Below are positions 24,871 through 35,552 of a DNA stretch of 64,000 bases, in pieces. Source of the DNA: Mytilus edulis (lineage: Eukaryota; Mollusca; Bivalvia; Mytilida; Mytilidae). How positions within the stretch are numbered: position 1 is the stretch's first letter; each line of letters starts with the position of its first letter. Location: contig NC_092350.1 in the NCBI RefSeq assembly GCF_963676685.1, positions 3,895,486 to 3,959,485 of the forward strand, read 5' to 3'. The notes under the pieces are model-generated. The model was not told the origin of the DNA and searched no databases. It saw only the letters and a list, made by a program, of their open reading frames with translations. Made by a program: the position numbers and the translations under genes.

Positions 24871-25324
24871 TGATAAAAATAATGCATCACATATATGGAA
24901 TTTCAAATACTAAAAAAAATGATTTTATGACAAAATGCAGATATCGGACTTTCAGTTATATCGTTCCTCATCTGAGATATCTATAGTTGTGTTGATATAA
25001 ACATTTCAAATGAGACAAGCATGTCAACATGCTCTGGACTTAGGACGGTTGCATACATGCATGTCAATGCGATAACTGCATGTTGTATATTAGAACTGCA
25101 TGCGCTATAATACAAAAACAGGTTTTATTTACGACAGTTTATACTTTTTTGGAAATTAAAATTCTTTAAATATATTTTAAAAATATTAAAGTTCTTAAAA
25201 AGTCAGAAGATTGAAAAGAACGTCAATTTAAAAGACAAATAATGTTGACTTTAAACTTGCTGTCTACAATTCTGTTTATTTGACATACTATATCTGAAAC
25301 AGAGGCCAATCTAACAATGTATAC

Positions 25325-25516
25325 CTCCAGACTTGGTCATCACTTGTTCAAGGTCAGATATTGGTCCTTCTCCTAACTTGGAGTAGGCCAGTACACAGAG
25401 GTTTTTAATTCCGTGATTGTAGCCTGACGTTCATTGGCTTGAGGTATAGGTATATCTAGAGTGGTCCATAGAACTACTGGTATGTCTGGTTCTATAGTAT
25501 AAAATATTTTGTAACC
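25325..25516 (-). pseudogene. Isolated fibronectin-III exon like LAR-type receptor tyrosine phosphatase
   Basis: On the minus strand an acceptor (TTATTTGCAG|GGTTAC) opens GYKIFYTIEPDIPVVLWTTL, then QATITELKT, after which the frame breaks. The next frame continues LCVLAYSKLGEGPISDLEQV and MTKSG up to a donor (GGAG|GTATAC). This is the F-to-G part of an FN3 domain as in LAR/PTPRD/PTPRS receptor phosphatases (the 'GYKVYYT...W' and 'VLAYSxLGEGPxSD' signatures). Roughly 13 nt appear deleted at the break, removing the residues between ELKT and LCVLAYS. Both splice sites look intact. No neighbouring exon of such a gene was found within the window. It is either a relict duplicated exon or an exon of a very large gene with a local sequence error. 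Confidence 0.65.
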
Positions 25517-25665
25517 CTGCAAATAAATTGTTCAAAATATGTTTCTGTTGACTTTAGTGGTGTTGCTGGCAGACCCTTAACAGCTGTGTCTGTTTAATAT
25601 ATTCACGGCTCTATCTGACCTAGGTCAAATTTGGAGCTTTAATACACATTTCTGTCGTTAAATAA

Positions 25666-25815
25666 CATTGAGAATGGAAATGAAGAATGTGTCAAAGAGA
25701 CAACATCCCTACCAAAGAGCAAAACATAAGAGATTGCCACCAATGAGCCTAAATACAGCAAAAACATCCCGCACTCGAATGCGTGCTTCAGCTGGTCTTT
25801 CAACAAACTTGTCGC
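25666..25815 (+). repeat. Repeat terminus shared with 13343-14197
   Basis: Begins TTGAGAATGGAAATGAAGAA, then GTCAAAGAGACAACATCCCT and GCGTGCTTCAGCTGGTCTTT, matching the left end of the 13343 element (minus-strand 3' end). Confidence 0.65.
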
Positions 25816-26056
25816 CACCTTAGTCTATGTGCATATAAAACAAAGGAAACAGATGGATTCATGACAAAATTGTGTTTTGGTGATAGTGATGTGTTTGTAG
25901 GTCATACTTTATGGATCATTCTTGCTACTTATAATTTTCTCTATCTGTAATGAACTTGGCCCTTTAATTATAGAGAAAAATATTTTGTAAAAACTTACCA
26001 AAATTTACCAAATAAATGAATACTGTTAAAAAGTTACAATAAAGGGTAAAAACTCC

Positions 26057-26624
26057 TTAAGGAGGCTCACGGGTATAAGATTTTCAGAAAAAATTAAACA
26101 TTATGTTTTCATGACAAATTTTATTTATTACCTTTAGTAGTTATTATTTTATCATATGTTACGAAAATCATTCAAAAAAATAGTTCGTGTTGGCCCCAGC
26201 GGACTTTTAAAATGTAGATATCATTGAAAAGCTTCACATTATCTCCCTTTGGTGCAAAAATGCCATTTCTTGCTTTAAAATTGAAATATTCTTTTTAACT
26301 CATCTCTGACCTATATTTTTTATTGTTGATTTCGAATATGCTGTACATGAACTAAATAATTGTAACATTTAAGCGATTTCTTAATTCTTTTTTTTTATTT
26401 CGATATTATCGCTATTTCTCCTATTAGTTCAACAGAGAAAAAAGGAAATTAACAAAAATGTATGCGTCTTTCGAAGGCAGATTGTGAGCGTAAATGAACG
26501 GTGACCCCTTTTTTTATTTCATTTTTCTATTTAGTATAAGATAAACTTAATTTATAGAAAAATAAAGAGAAATTCTATATTAAATAAAAAAAATAAAATG
26601 ATTTAGACCCGCGAGCCCCCTTAA
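26057..26624. mobile_element. MITE with TTAA target duplication (piggyBac-like)
   Basis: Inverted termini GGAGGCTCACGGGT at 26061 and ACCCGCGAGCCCCC ending at 26620 (two mismatches), each flanked by TTAA (26057-26060, 26621-26624). The 560-bp interior is non-coding and T/A-rich. A TTAA duplication is the signature of piggyBac-type transposition, so this is probably a non-autonomous member; the terminal bases do not match the classical piggyBac CCC start, so the family is uncertain. Confidence 0.75.
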
Positions 26625-26972
26625 GGGATCAACTTACCATTTTGGTCATGTTGACGTATTTGTAGATCTTAATTTACTGACCATTATTGCTGTTTACAGT
26701 TTATCTCTATATATAATAGTATTCAAGATAATAATCAAAAACTGCTAAATTTCTTAGAAAATCATCACTTTTGAAAAAATCTGCGTCATATCATACACAG
26801 GTAAATGAAAATAATTTTGTTGTTAAGTATACTTCTTCGTCTGTGCGTATAAAATCTCCCGTTTAGGAATACCAAGAAATTCTCTTTATTTTTTTATCAA
26901 TAAAACTAATTTAATACTTGATACATATAGGGTAAATATCAACAATAAGAATATACTATTAGAGCTAGCTAA

Positions 26973-27625
26973 TAGAGGGACGATAGATACCAAAGGGACA
27001 GTCAAACTCATAAATCTAAAACAAACTAAAACTGTAATAATAATAATGAAAATTAAAATACTTATTAAAATAAAATTAAAATAATTGTATTATCAAGCCA
27101 TGTCGGTATATCCTCAAAATCAAACTGTAAACCATAAAAAACGTATACATTTAGTTGACCCAAACTAAAGTCTTATAAATGAAATGGGTAATTTATAGAA
27201 CAGAAAAAAACATAAGATATACAACCACAAACTATAAGATATTAAGCAAATCCGATGAGAATAACAAATATAACATTAAAACTAAATACATATATTTTTG
27301 ATAGAAAACTATCGTGACACGTCTTATAGCAATGCGAATTCACACTCAACAAAACAGTCACAAAGGGAAATAAATCACGTTCGGTACTTAAATATCTAAC
27401 GACGTAATGGCAAACCACAATCGAATACGTGGTAAAAATGTCCTTACTTAGTTTGGACAAAGACTCATCGTATGGATCAACCAATTCGTGATGGTGTCCA
27501 TAACATTTACGGAGTGTCATTTTTAATCTGCCCTCCTCCTCATATTTTAAATTAAAGAATATATCTCCCTCATGCAAAGCTCTGATTATTTGGCCAACTT
27601 TGGCGATACTTGTTTGATATTTTTT
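26973..27625 (-). mobile_element. R1-family retroelement 3' end with C-terminal ORF remnant
   Basis: Minus-strand element. At high coordinates a frame reads IAKVGQIIRALHEGDIFFNL (27625 down) and then RKCYGHHHELVDPYDESLSK near 27480. This is homologous to RKFYGRHHELVDRYGI at 32792 and to fragments at 46590 and 47590. Its low-coordinate end (26973-27050) is the reverse of the R1 terminus (AGAGGGACGATAGATACCAA). The order ORF end, spacer, R1 terminus is as expected if R1 repeats are 3' tails of this element. The frame continues open to 27242 but its last part has no parallel. Confidence 0.55.
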
Positions 27626-29977
27626 TTATAACTCTTCATTGTTTTTCTTATAATTCCAATTATTTTGGCCTCAAACATCACTAAAGAGACAAAGATTGTA
27701 GAAATACTCATCTAGTGCTGAAAAAATATACCGTTAATGTGATTATTTGGATTTTGTTTTGTTTTATACTGCTGTCTTTATGTAAAGTTTCAATATGTCC
27801 CTTTCGTGTTTACTACAGATTTATCTATGGAAGTAATCGTAACGCTTGATGACGACTATATCAAACCTTGATGATGCCATTTGGTCTAGCTGGTTCATCC
27901 CACTTGACCAGTGCTGTACTGGGACTTAGGGATATAGCCCTCCCATTCTTTGGTGGTGTTCCAGGTGCTAAAATGATACATTATTTAGATTTAAAAGACC
28001 AGACGTTACAAATTAAAACCAAAATCTTAGTCATTAGACACCTTGATTGATCTGATGTCTGCTTGCCCTTTTTCTGACTTGCTAGGGGTTTTTGAACTTA
28101 TTCTGAATTATACTCTATGCCAACAACACTTCTAGCTACAACCTAATACCCTAAAAAGTCTGTTTCACATCACACAGTTCAAATTCAAATTAACAATATT
28201 CCAGAAAGTGAATTAGAGGCTCATTTCTTGAAGATTCAATTCAACACAACAGTTACGTTTTTGCTGGATTATTAAATTAAGGGTTTTTTTGTGTTCGCCC
28301 CAAAAAATTGATACATCATATTTTGTTTGCAATGGCCAGTTTGATTGTATGATGGCCATCTTTTAAAAAGCAAAAAAATCGTTGGTTAGCCTTCAAGAAT
28401 GCTATGCATAATCACAAATGATAGGTTTGTTTATCTTAAAGTTGATTGAACAGGCACGATTTAACAAGTGTATTTAATTAGAAATTACCAGATATATATT
28501 TATACATGAAGACATAAATCGTACTTTGTAAACCCGTAATTGTTTTCTCTCAATCGATTTATGACTTTCGAACAGCGATATACTACTGTTGCCTTTCTTT
28601 ATTTTCATTTACAAATAATCGTTTTCAACTCAATTTTCATATTAGAAATAACAATTGCCTTTTTCAGTATCATCATGCATTATTTTTTTTTCTAAATATG
28701 ATGCAAATAAAAAAGTGTGTAGAACAACATATCTGCATGGAAATGTAAAGTATTTAAGATTTTTACATTTTGTTTATTTAATAAAGATAAAGAAACTTAG
28801 AAGCAATTATTTACTTCAAACAAAATTAGGAAAATAAATTGCAATTAAATAAACTAGTGCTAGAAACAAGTAGTCAATCATCAAATTCTTAGATATATCA
28901 GTAGTGAGCAAAGAATTTTATAAATTTAGGAGTTTTTGATTTATTTCTGGCATCCCAATAATTAATATCGCATTTCTGTCCAGTCTCCCATAGTCGCACT
29001 AATAAATGCACGCAATAATTTCTGGATTTACAGTACTACATTTCTTGAATTGTAGATGCTATTTTTACATTTAAAAAAACGTTCATTACATCATTTCGTA
29101 CAATAAATAAAACACAAAACTTACTGAACAGAAACACATATCACGAACGTAATAAAACAATATCTACTTATTCTGAATTTTCGATTAGGCAATTGTTATC
29201 ATAGTAATGTATTGTAAATCATTAACAGCAACACAATTCATGGACAAATAAAATAATATTTTTTCAACGACAAGTTAGTCCTGAAATCAATGATAATTAT
29301 CCCAAAAAATTGGAACATTCAAAAATTAATTCTGTGTATATATATGTTCCTCAGATATTGTTCTATTTTATACTCAACTGGAAATTCAATGTCGAAAAGT
29401 GAAGATATTATGAAGTGGATGCCTTTAATTGGCAAGTAATGGATTTAGGCTCTCGGACAATATAATTTAAACTTTAGTTGCTGGCTTTGATTGAATTAGA
29501 ACATTGATGTTATCTTTTTTAAACAAATTAATACATTCTACCTATTCGCATAATGGAGTTAGTATTCAAATATACATCAGCAGTTCTACTAAAGTAAAGT
29601 AATTATATGACCCTTCAAAAGAGATAGGAAACCAAAGAAAGGGCTAAAAAGGTTGATAGTTTACACTTATAAGTATTTACACTCATGATGTCATTAAATG
29701 TAAATGGATATCTTAAATTTTATAATTCCTAAAAGAACCCATCTTTTTCAATGGTCGAAAGCTAGCATTTTACCATACATTATGGCATAATATAATGGTG
29801 TTCTATTTTTTTATTACCTGACTTACAACCTTAGAAGTGTTTTAATCAGTATCATCAAAGAAAAAAGTAGTGAACTTTGAACAGTATTCGTACTTTATGA
29901 AACCGTAAGAAGAGTGACACAATAGGAAGAGTTATCCTTTATATCTTTATTAGATACAGGATGTTTAAATGTTGTAA
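27626..29977. other. Intergenic, no gene recognised
   Basis: AT-rich. A 60-codon frame at 27868-28050 (MMMPFGLAGSSHLTSAVLGL) has unusual GC-balanced composition but no family I recognise. 28545-28605 carries the short repeat TCTCAATCGATTTATGACTT. Exons 2-4 expected for the FABP exon 1 at 31.4 kb were looked for here on the minus strand and not found. Confidence 0.4.
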
Positions 29978-30372
29978 ATAAACTCATCATAGATACCAGG
30001 ACTAAATTTAGTATATGCCAGACGCGCGTTTTGTGTACAAAAGACTCATCAGTGACGCTCGAATCCAAAAATGTTTAAAAGACCAAATAAAGTACGAAGT
30101 TGAAGAGCATTGAGGACCAAAAAATCCTAAAAGTGTTGCATAATACAGATAAGGTAATCTATGCCTGAGGTAGAAGAGCCTTAGTATTTCAAAAAAATCA
30201 AAACTTTTGTAAACAGTAAATTTATAAATATAACAATATTAATGACAATTCATGTCAGCACAAAAAGTGCTGACTACTGGACTTGTGATACCCTCGGGAA
30301 AATAAATCTCCACCAGCAGTGGTATCGGCCCAGTGGTTGTAAATAAAATCATCATAGATACCAGGCAGTATA
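29978..30372 (+). repeat. Interspersed repeat R2, fullest copy
   Basis: Bounded on both sides by CATCATAGATACCAGG (left near 29988, right near 30350). It includes GCCAGACGCGCGTTTTGTGT, AATAAAGTACGAAGTTGAAG and CCAGCAGTGGTATCGGCCCA. The direct repeat of the boundary motif suggests either a unit of a tandem family or a target-like duplication. Confidence 0.7.
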
Positions 30373-30964
30373 ATTACGTGGGCATCTAATGGTTTTTAAC
30401 ATTGACTGTAAATCTATATAATAGCCTTTGTTTTCATAAAACACATAGTTACATATTACATATGATACATATTAGAGTACAACCTACTTGATATATACAT
30501 ATAATTAAGAGTACAACCAACTTGATGTATATATATATACATATCTACTTCTATACTGACTCACAAGATATAATATATTGTTAATAATAATGTTTCTCGA
30601 TTCGATTAAAATTTTTTGAATACAAAGAAATGCCATTCAACTCATAAATGCACATATCTTTAGTAAACATGAGAAAGTAACAGTCAGTAATACACAGGTA
30701 ATAATAAACATGAGAAAGTAACGGGTAGTGCATAAAATAAAATATATATATATGCATATCAAAATAATAACTATGATAAAATTTGATGCAGATGAATTTT
30801 AAAACAATGCAGTTGTGATAAATCTTCTACGTAGTGCTTAAAATATGACAATAAGCATTTAGTTATTATTGTTTATTTCAACATGTTCAAGATATGGTGT
30901 ATGAAGTTACAGATCCTTATTTAAGCGTATCTTATATTCCAATTTCGTGTAATCAAATAACTTA
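30373..30964. other. AT-rich spacer with TA-rich microsatellites
   Basis: Contains two related blocks (GTACAACCTACTTGATATAT and GTACAACCAACTTGATGTAT near 30478 and 30512) and ATATATATATA runs. No gene. Confidence 0.45.
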
Positions 30965-31186
30965 ATGCCACATGTTGAGCAGGATCTGCTTACCCATTCG
31001 GTGCACCTGTGATAACCTCTAGATTTTGGTGCGGTTTTGGTGTTGTTTATTCTTTAGTTTTCTATGTTGTGTCATGTGTACTATTGTTTGTCTGTTTATC
31101 TTTTTCATTTTTAGCCATGGCGTTGTCAGTTTATTTTAGATTTATGAGTTTGACTGTCCCTTTGGTATATTTCGTCCCTCTTTTAA
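30965..31186 (+). repeat. Interspersed repeat R1
   Basis: GCCACATGTTGAGCAGGATC to TTTCGTCCCTCTTTTA. Same family as 1177-1496; the included 72-codon frame is repeat sequence, not a gene. Confidence 0.8.
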
Positions 31187-31416
31187 ATGAGTACGTAATG
31201 ATTGAATATGATGCAGATGAATATTAAAACAATGCAGTTGTGTACGTAGGGCTCACAATATGACAATAAGCATTTAATTATTATTCTTTATTTCAACATG
31301 TCCAAGATCTGGTGTGTGTGTGTATATCTTTATCAACTTTAAGTTAAAGACCCTGATTTAAGTGTATCTTAAATTTCAAATGCATGGTATGAAATAACTT
31401 AAAGAATAAAACTTAC

Positions 31417-31492
31417 CTGATGCCTTTGAAAAATTATCGTAATTTTTGAATGCACTACTTTCACCTTTCCATTTTCCAATAAATTTCGCCAT
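31417..31492 (-). CDS. Orphan FABP exon 1
   Basis: ATG at 31492 (minus) gives MAKFIGKWKGESSAFKNYD and then NFSKAS, ending in phase 1 before a consensus donor (G|GTAAGT). Length 76 nt, identical in size and phase to the first exons at 38109-38184 and 60319-60394. It encodes the N-terminal strand/helix of a fatty-acid-binding protein (FxGKWK signature). No exons 2, 3 or 4 were found down to 23 kb, so this may be a relict or a gene with very long or diverged remainder. Confidence 0.75.
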
Positions 31493-32334
31493 GTTGATGT
31501 TTAAAAAACCCGATGTCAATACAAAATACAATAATATGACCTTAACCTGTCTACGTGGTGCTTGTTTTGTTTATGATTACAAGTTATACACATACTTGAG
31601 ATTCATGTTAAACTATAAATTGTGTGCAAATTTATGAATTGACACACTAATTGTAAAAATAGATATGATCGCGGATTAAAACTACATGTCGTGTAAAATA
31701 TAAAACTAAAAATATAAAATGTTCTGTAACATGTGTAATGTAAGCAGGTAAGGTCGGAGATATTGTAACGCGTTTTTTGAGTTGTTTATTATGATTTTAG
31801 TTTCATTTTGTATACCCTTGTATTTTTATTTTTTAATTAATGTGTACCTTATTTGGAAAGTATTTGAATGTATCATGTTACTTTACTGTACTATCATCTA
31901 TTGTTTTGTTGGCGTCTTTGATAGATTTAATTGACGTATAATTGTTTTGGTCTGTTGTGTTGTACATCAGTGACATATGTTAATAAATACATTTTTAGCG
32001 TCTAAATTAATTTTGCTAACATAACTTGAATATCAACAACCATCATACTAGTGGCAGGTTTTGCTAGCTAGAAAAGCAGGTTTCAACTGCATGTTTCATT
32101 TTTGTCGTATTGAGTCAGGGATATGACAGTTATTTCTTAGACGTTTCGTTGGGTAAGGAAACGTCAATAGTTTGATGTTTTCATGTGTATGGACTTTTTA
32201 TACGCTAAATGTAATTGATGCTGGATTGATATACAATTTTCAAATATCGTAAATAGAAGCAAAAATACAAATCAAGGAGATTGAAACAAAACTGTTGTAA
32301 CAGCATGGTCTTTGAAAGAATGGAAACCGGGAGA
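31493..32334. other. Intergenic upstream of orphan FABP exon
   Basis: AT-rich, no further structure recognised; it would contain the promoter of the 31.4-kb FABP copy if that is active. Confidence 0.35.
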
Positions 32335-32425
32335 CCACAGGTAAATGAACTCATTATAGGTACCAGGATTGCATTTAGCTCGAATAGAAAAAAGTATAAA
32401 GTCCAAATAAAGTAAGAAGGTGAAG
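32335..32425 (+). repeat. R2 fragment
   Basis: AACTCATTATAGGTACCAGG followed by CCAAATAAAGTAAGAAGGTG, a shortened diverged R2 copy. Confidence 0.5.
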
Positions 32426-32592
32426 ACCATATATGCGTATTCTGCTAGGAAATGTATTACATATTCATATTTACAATACACCTTGCAATTTTTTTTAATG
32501 TTATGTCCTATCACTAAATAACCCGTATTTCAGTCGGAATCTCATTTGACTTAATGAATGTGTAACTAAGGATACTACTGATACTAAAGACG

Positions 32593-32790
32593 AACTAGAA
32601 GAGAGCCGTGATATAGTGGTTAGTGCATCGGACTACTAACACAAAGGTTCCTGGTTCGATTCCCGTCTTGAGATGAGAATTTCAGCAACTCAATTTTCGG
32701 CTCTCCCTTGACACCATTTGCGAGTAAGGTCTTGAGGAAACGATGATAGTCCGTCGGAAGGGGACTATAAATGGCTGACCTGTGTTACCT
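32593..32790 (+). mobile_element. tRNA-derived SINE
   Basis: Starts GAGAGCCGTGATATAGTGGT, which resembles an A box (TAGTGGTTAGTGCA), with a B box GGTTCGATTCC about 45 bases on. A non-tRNA body follows (TCGGCTCTCCCTTGACACCA) to about 32790, where an R1 copy begins directly. Not a functional tRNA: no cloverleaf 3' acceptor arm. Confidence 0.7.
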
Positions 32791-32791
32791 T

Positions 32792-33184
32792 CGTAAATTT
32801 TACGGACGCCATCACGAGTTGGTTGACCGTTATGGAATAACCGTTTCACAAATGATATCGGATATGTTCCTTACGTCGTAACTACAATCCCCTCCCTTTC
32901 ATGAATATGACCTACCGAATTAGACAATTTACCGGATTTGTAATCACATAAGCAACACGACGGGTGCCACATGTGGAGCAGGATCTGCTTACCCTTCCGG
33001 AGCACCTGAGATCACCCCTAGTTTTTGGTGGGGTTCGTGTTGTTTATTCTTTAGTTTTCTATGTTGTGTCGTGTGTACTATTGTTTTTCTGTTTGTCTTT
33101 TTCATTTTTAGCCATGGCGTTGTCAGTTTGTTTTGGATTTATGAGTTTGACTGTCCCTTTGGTATCTTTCGTCCCTCTTTTAAG
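32792..33184 (+). mobile_element. R1 retroelement 3' end with ORF C-terminus
   Basis: 32792-32881 is open and ends in TAA: RKFYGRHHELVDRYGI then TVSQMISDMFLTS*. The rest (to 33184) is the R1 sequence: TTACGTCGTAACTACAATCC, GAGCAGGATCTGCTTACCC, GGTATCTTTCGTCCCTCTTTT. The R1 repeats scattered through the window are therefore 5'-truncated 3' tails of a coding retroelement. The same ORF end is seen diverged at 27.5 kb (minus), 46.6 kb and 47.6 kb. Confidence 0.7.
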
Positions 33185-34029
33185 AGAGAGCCATATCTCT
33201 TGCACGTTAAAGTCACCCTTGTAGATTTCGAAAAAGAGAAGGCTGATGCCGCTACAAGGCAGCACTCGCACCCGCAAAGTGGAAAGGGATTAATATAAGT
33301 TGTTAAACTTGTTTCCCAATCCACTATAAATAAATATGTTTAAACTAAAGATCTTTTCATCAATATTAACACAGAAAGACGACTTCACACTATGTATGTT
33401 GGCGTTTGTTGAAATTCAGATTTCGATTGTGCCGTTTGTTTCCTCATATAGTTCATGTGTTTCCTTCGGTTTTAGTTTGGTGCCCAGCAATATTTTCTCT
33501 CAATCGATTTTTCGACTTTTGAATAGCGGTATACTACTGTTACTTTAAGCTATCAGGAAAATAACACGATCACTTAAATATACAAATCAGACAACTACTT
33601 ACTCAAAAGAAATACTACGATAACGTGTCGCCAGAGATTTGAGACCACTGACACATCGTACAGATTAACCTTCACCAGTTATTTATGTCCTATCCTCTGA
33701 TCGTTTATGGAATGAAGTCATTTAAATACGTCAAGTGTCATCGGAAGTTATATTTCCAGTAAAGATGAGCACGATATAAACTTAAAAGGAATACATATAC
33801 CAAAGAATCAATAAAATTTGTGTTACCATATCAGCATTAAAAATTAAGAATGAAAAAAAAAAATTGACAGAAACGTTTGATATGATAGCTTGCAGTTTGA
33901 AAAATACTAGTATAGCAATTGATTTCTTCTTTGTCCGTCAATCAATCTGTGTATCAACATAAACTTCCTCCCTAAAACTTTACAACAATCAAGTCTCTGA
34001 ATCTTAGGTTTGTTCTTTGTATATAAATG
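33185..34029. other. Downstream of FABP gene A, short repeat
   Basis: 33485-33545 has TCTCAATCGATTTTTCGACT and GTATACTACTGTTACTTTA, a short repeat also near 28560 and 21640. Otherwise nothing recognised. It includes the 3' flank of the minus-strand FABP gene; no clear AATAAA found close to its stop. Confidence 0.4.
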
Positions 34030-35516
34030 CTAGCATCGTGTGAATTCTTGTGACATCTTTACTCCGTTTTCCAGTTCTACATCCTGCAATTAAAAAAGGC
34101 ACCTTTGTGATATATTTCTCATTCAATTTAATGCATTTATTCTTCTGAATTTTAATTTACTGGTCAAGGTAAATGCTAGAATTATAATGTGTATGTCATG
34201 TTCTGCAAAGATTAAGCCTGTTAGCAGAATAACATCAATGATACCATTAGAAAAAATGTACAAGTATTAATAAAATAACCCTCCATTCCAAATCCAAACA
34301 ACCCATTACAAAATTAAAATAGCACTTTATAGATTATATGTGTCCGAATCAGTTTGTAATTCGACTATTATTGACGAACCATCAGCATCACATCCTCTTT
34401 TATCTCCCTGGTTACTGTAATGTTCTGCCAGTCCATCATCTCAGCCTGTTCTTGCAAGGTCATTTTACTGTCTGAGTCAAACACAGCAATGAACTAGAAA
34501 ATGTAAAGATTACAAACTAATCATTTAATCGAACATGTGGCTGATATACTAAATACATGAAAACTTACAATATACATGTACATGATCAGCTTCACGAAGA
34601 GTTTTACTGGCAATAGATCGACATAAAAATTTGGACTGACACTTAAATTTATATACCACAGATTTTTGATACAATTTATCTCAAATGAGTAAAAAATAAT
34701 ATACATATATGCATTCGAAATTTATCACAATAGAGGCGATTTAAAAGGGGCATTTAAATTCATAAGTCGAAAATAAACTAACAACTCAATAGCAAAATAG
34801 AAAACGATCCAAAATACAAAATACAAACAACCATACACAAAACAGAAAATAAAGACGTACATATGAGCTGCACGAACCCTACACATGTTCTTATGTTGTA
34901 CTGTTATACCATTGTTCCAGGTTAGGGGAGGGTTGGGTCCCCGCTAACATGTTTAACTCCGCCACATTATTTATGTATCTATAAATAAGGCCGTTAGTAT
35001 TCTCGTTTGAATTGTTTTACATTGTCTTATCGGGGCCTTTTATAGCTGACTATATGTCGTATGGGCGTTGCTCATTGTTGAAGGCCGTACGGTGACCTAT
35101 AATTGTTAATGTTTGTGTCATTTTGGTTTTTTGTGGATAGTTGTCTCATTGGCAATCATACCAGTTCTTCTTCTTTATATAAAACCAAATAAGATACTTC
35201 GAAATGGTATTCAGATCCATCTCCAAGTGTGGAACCCGTCATATCATATAGCATGTTTCACGTTATTTATTTCCGAAATACGTTTTCTTAGTTATATTCA
35301 TTAACATTACCAGGTCAATTCTTCTTACAGAAAGAAGTATAAAACTTAATTAGTTTGCTGCCAAATATGTTCCCCCTCCCCCTTTTCTATATTATTGGAA
35401 AATATGCTGTGTAGGGTGATTATGTCATCTCTCGGCAAATTAATTTATGAACTTATATGTTTAGCCCAGCCATACAGGGTGGCGGTCAGGTTCATAGTGG
35501 AGTTCATATTTTTATT

Positions 35517-35552
<36 letters not shown>

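Noticed and set aside
27868-28050. 60-codon frame MMMPFGLAGSSHLTSAVLGL
   Set aside because: Composition looks slightly gene-like but no recognisable family, no splice context and no neighbours; not supportable as a gene.
32593-32670. Possible tRNA gene on the plus strand
   Set aside because: A and B boxes present but no 3' acceptor arm; continues into a SINE body.
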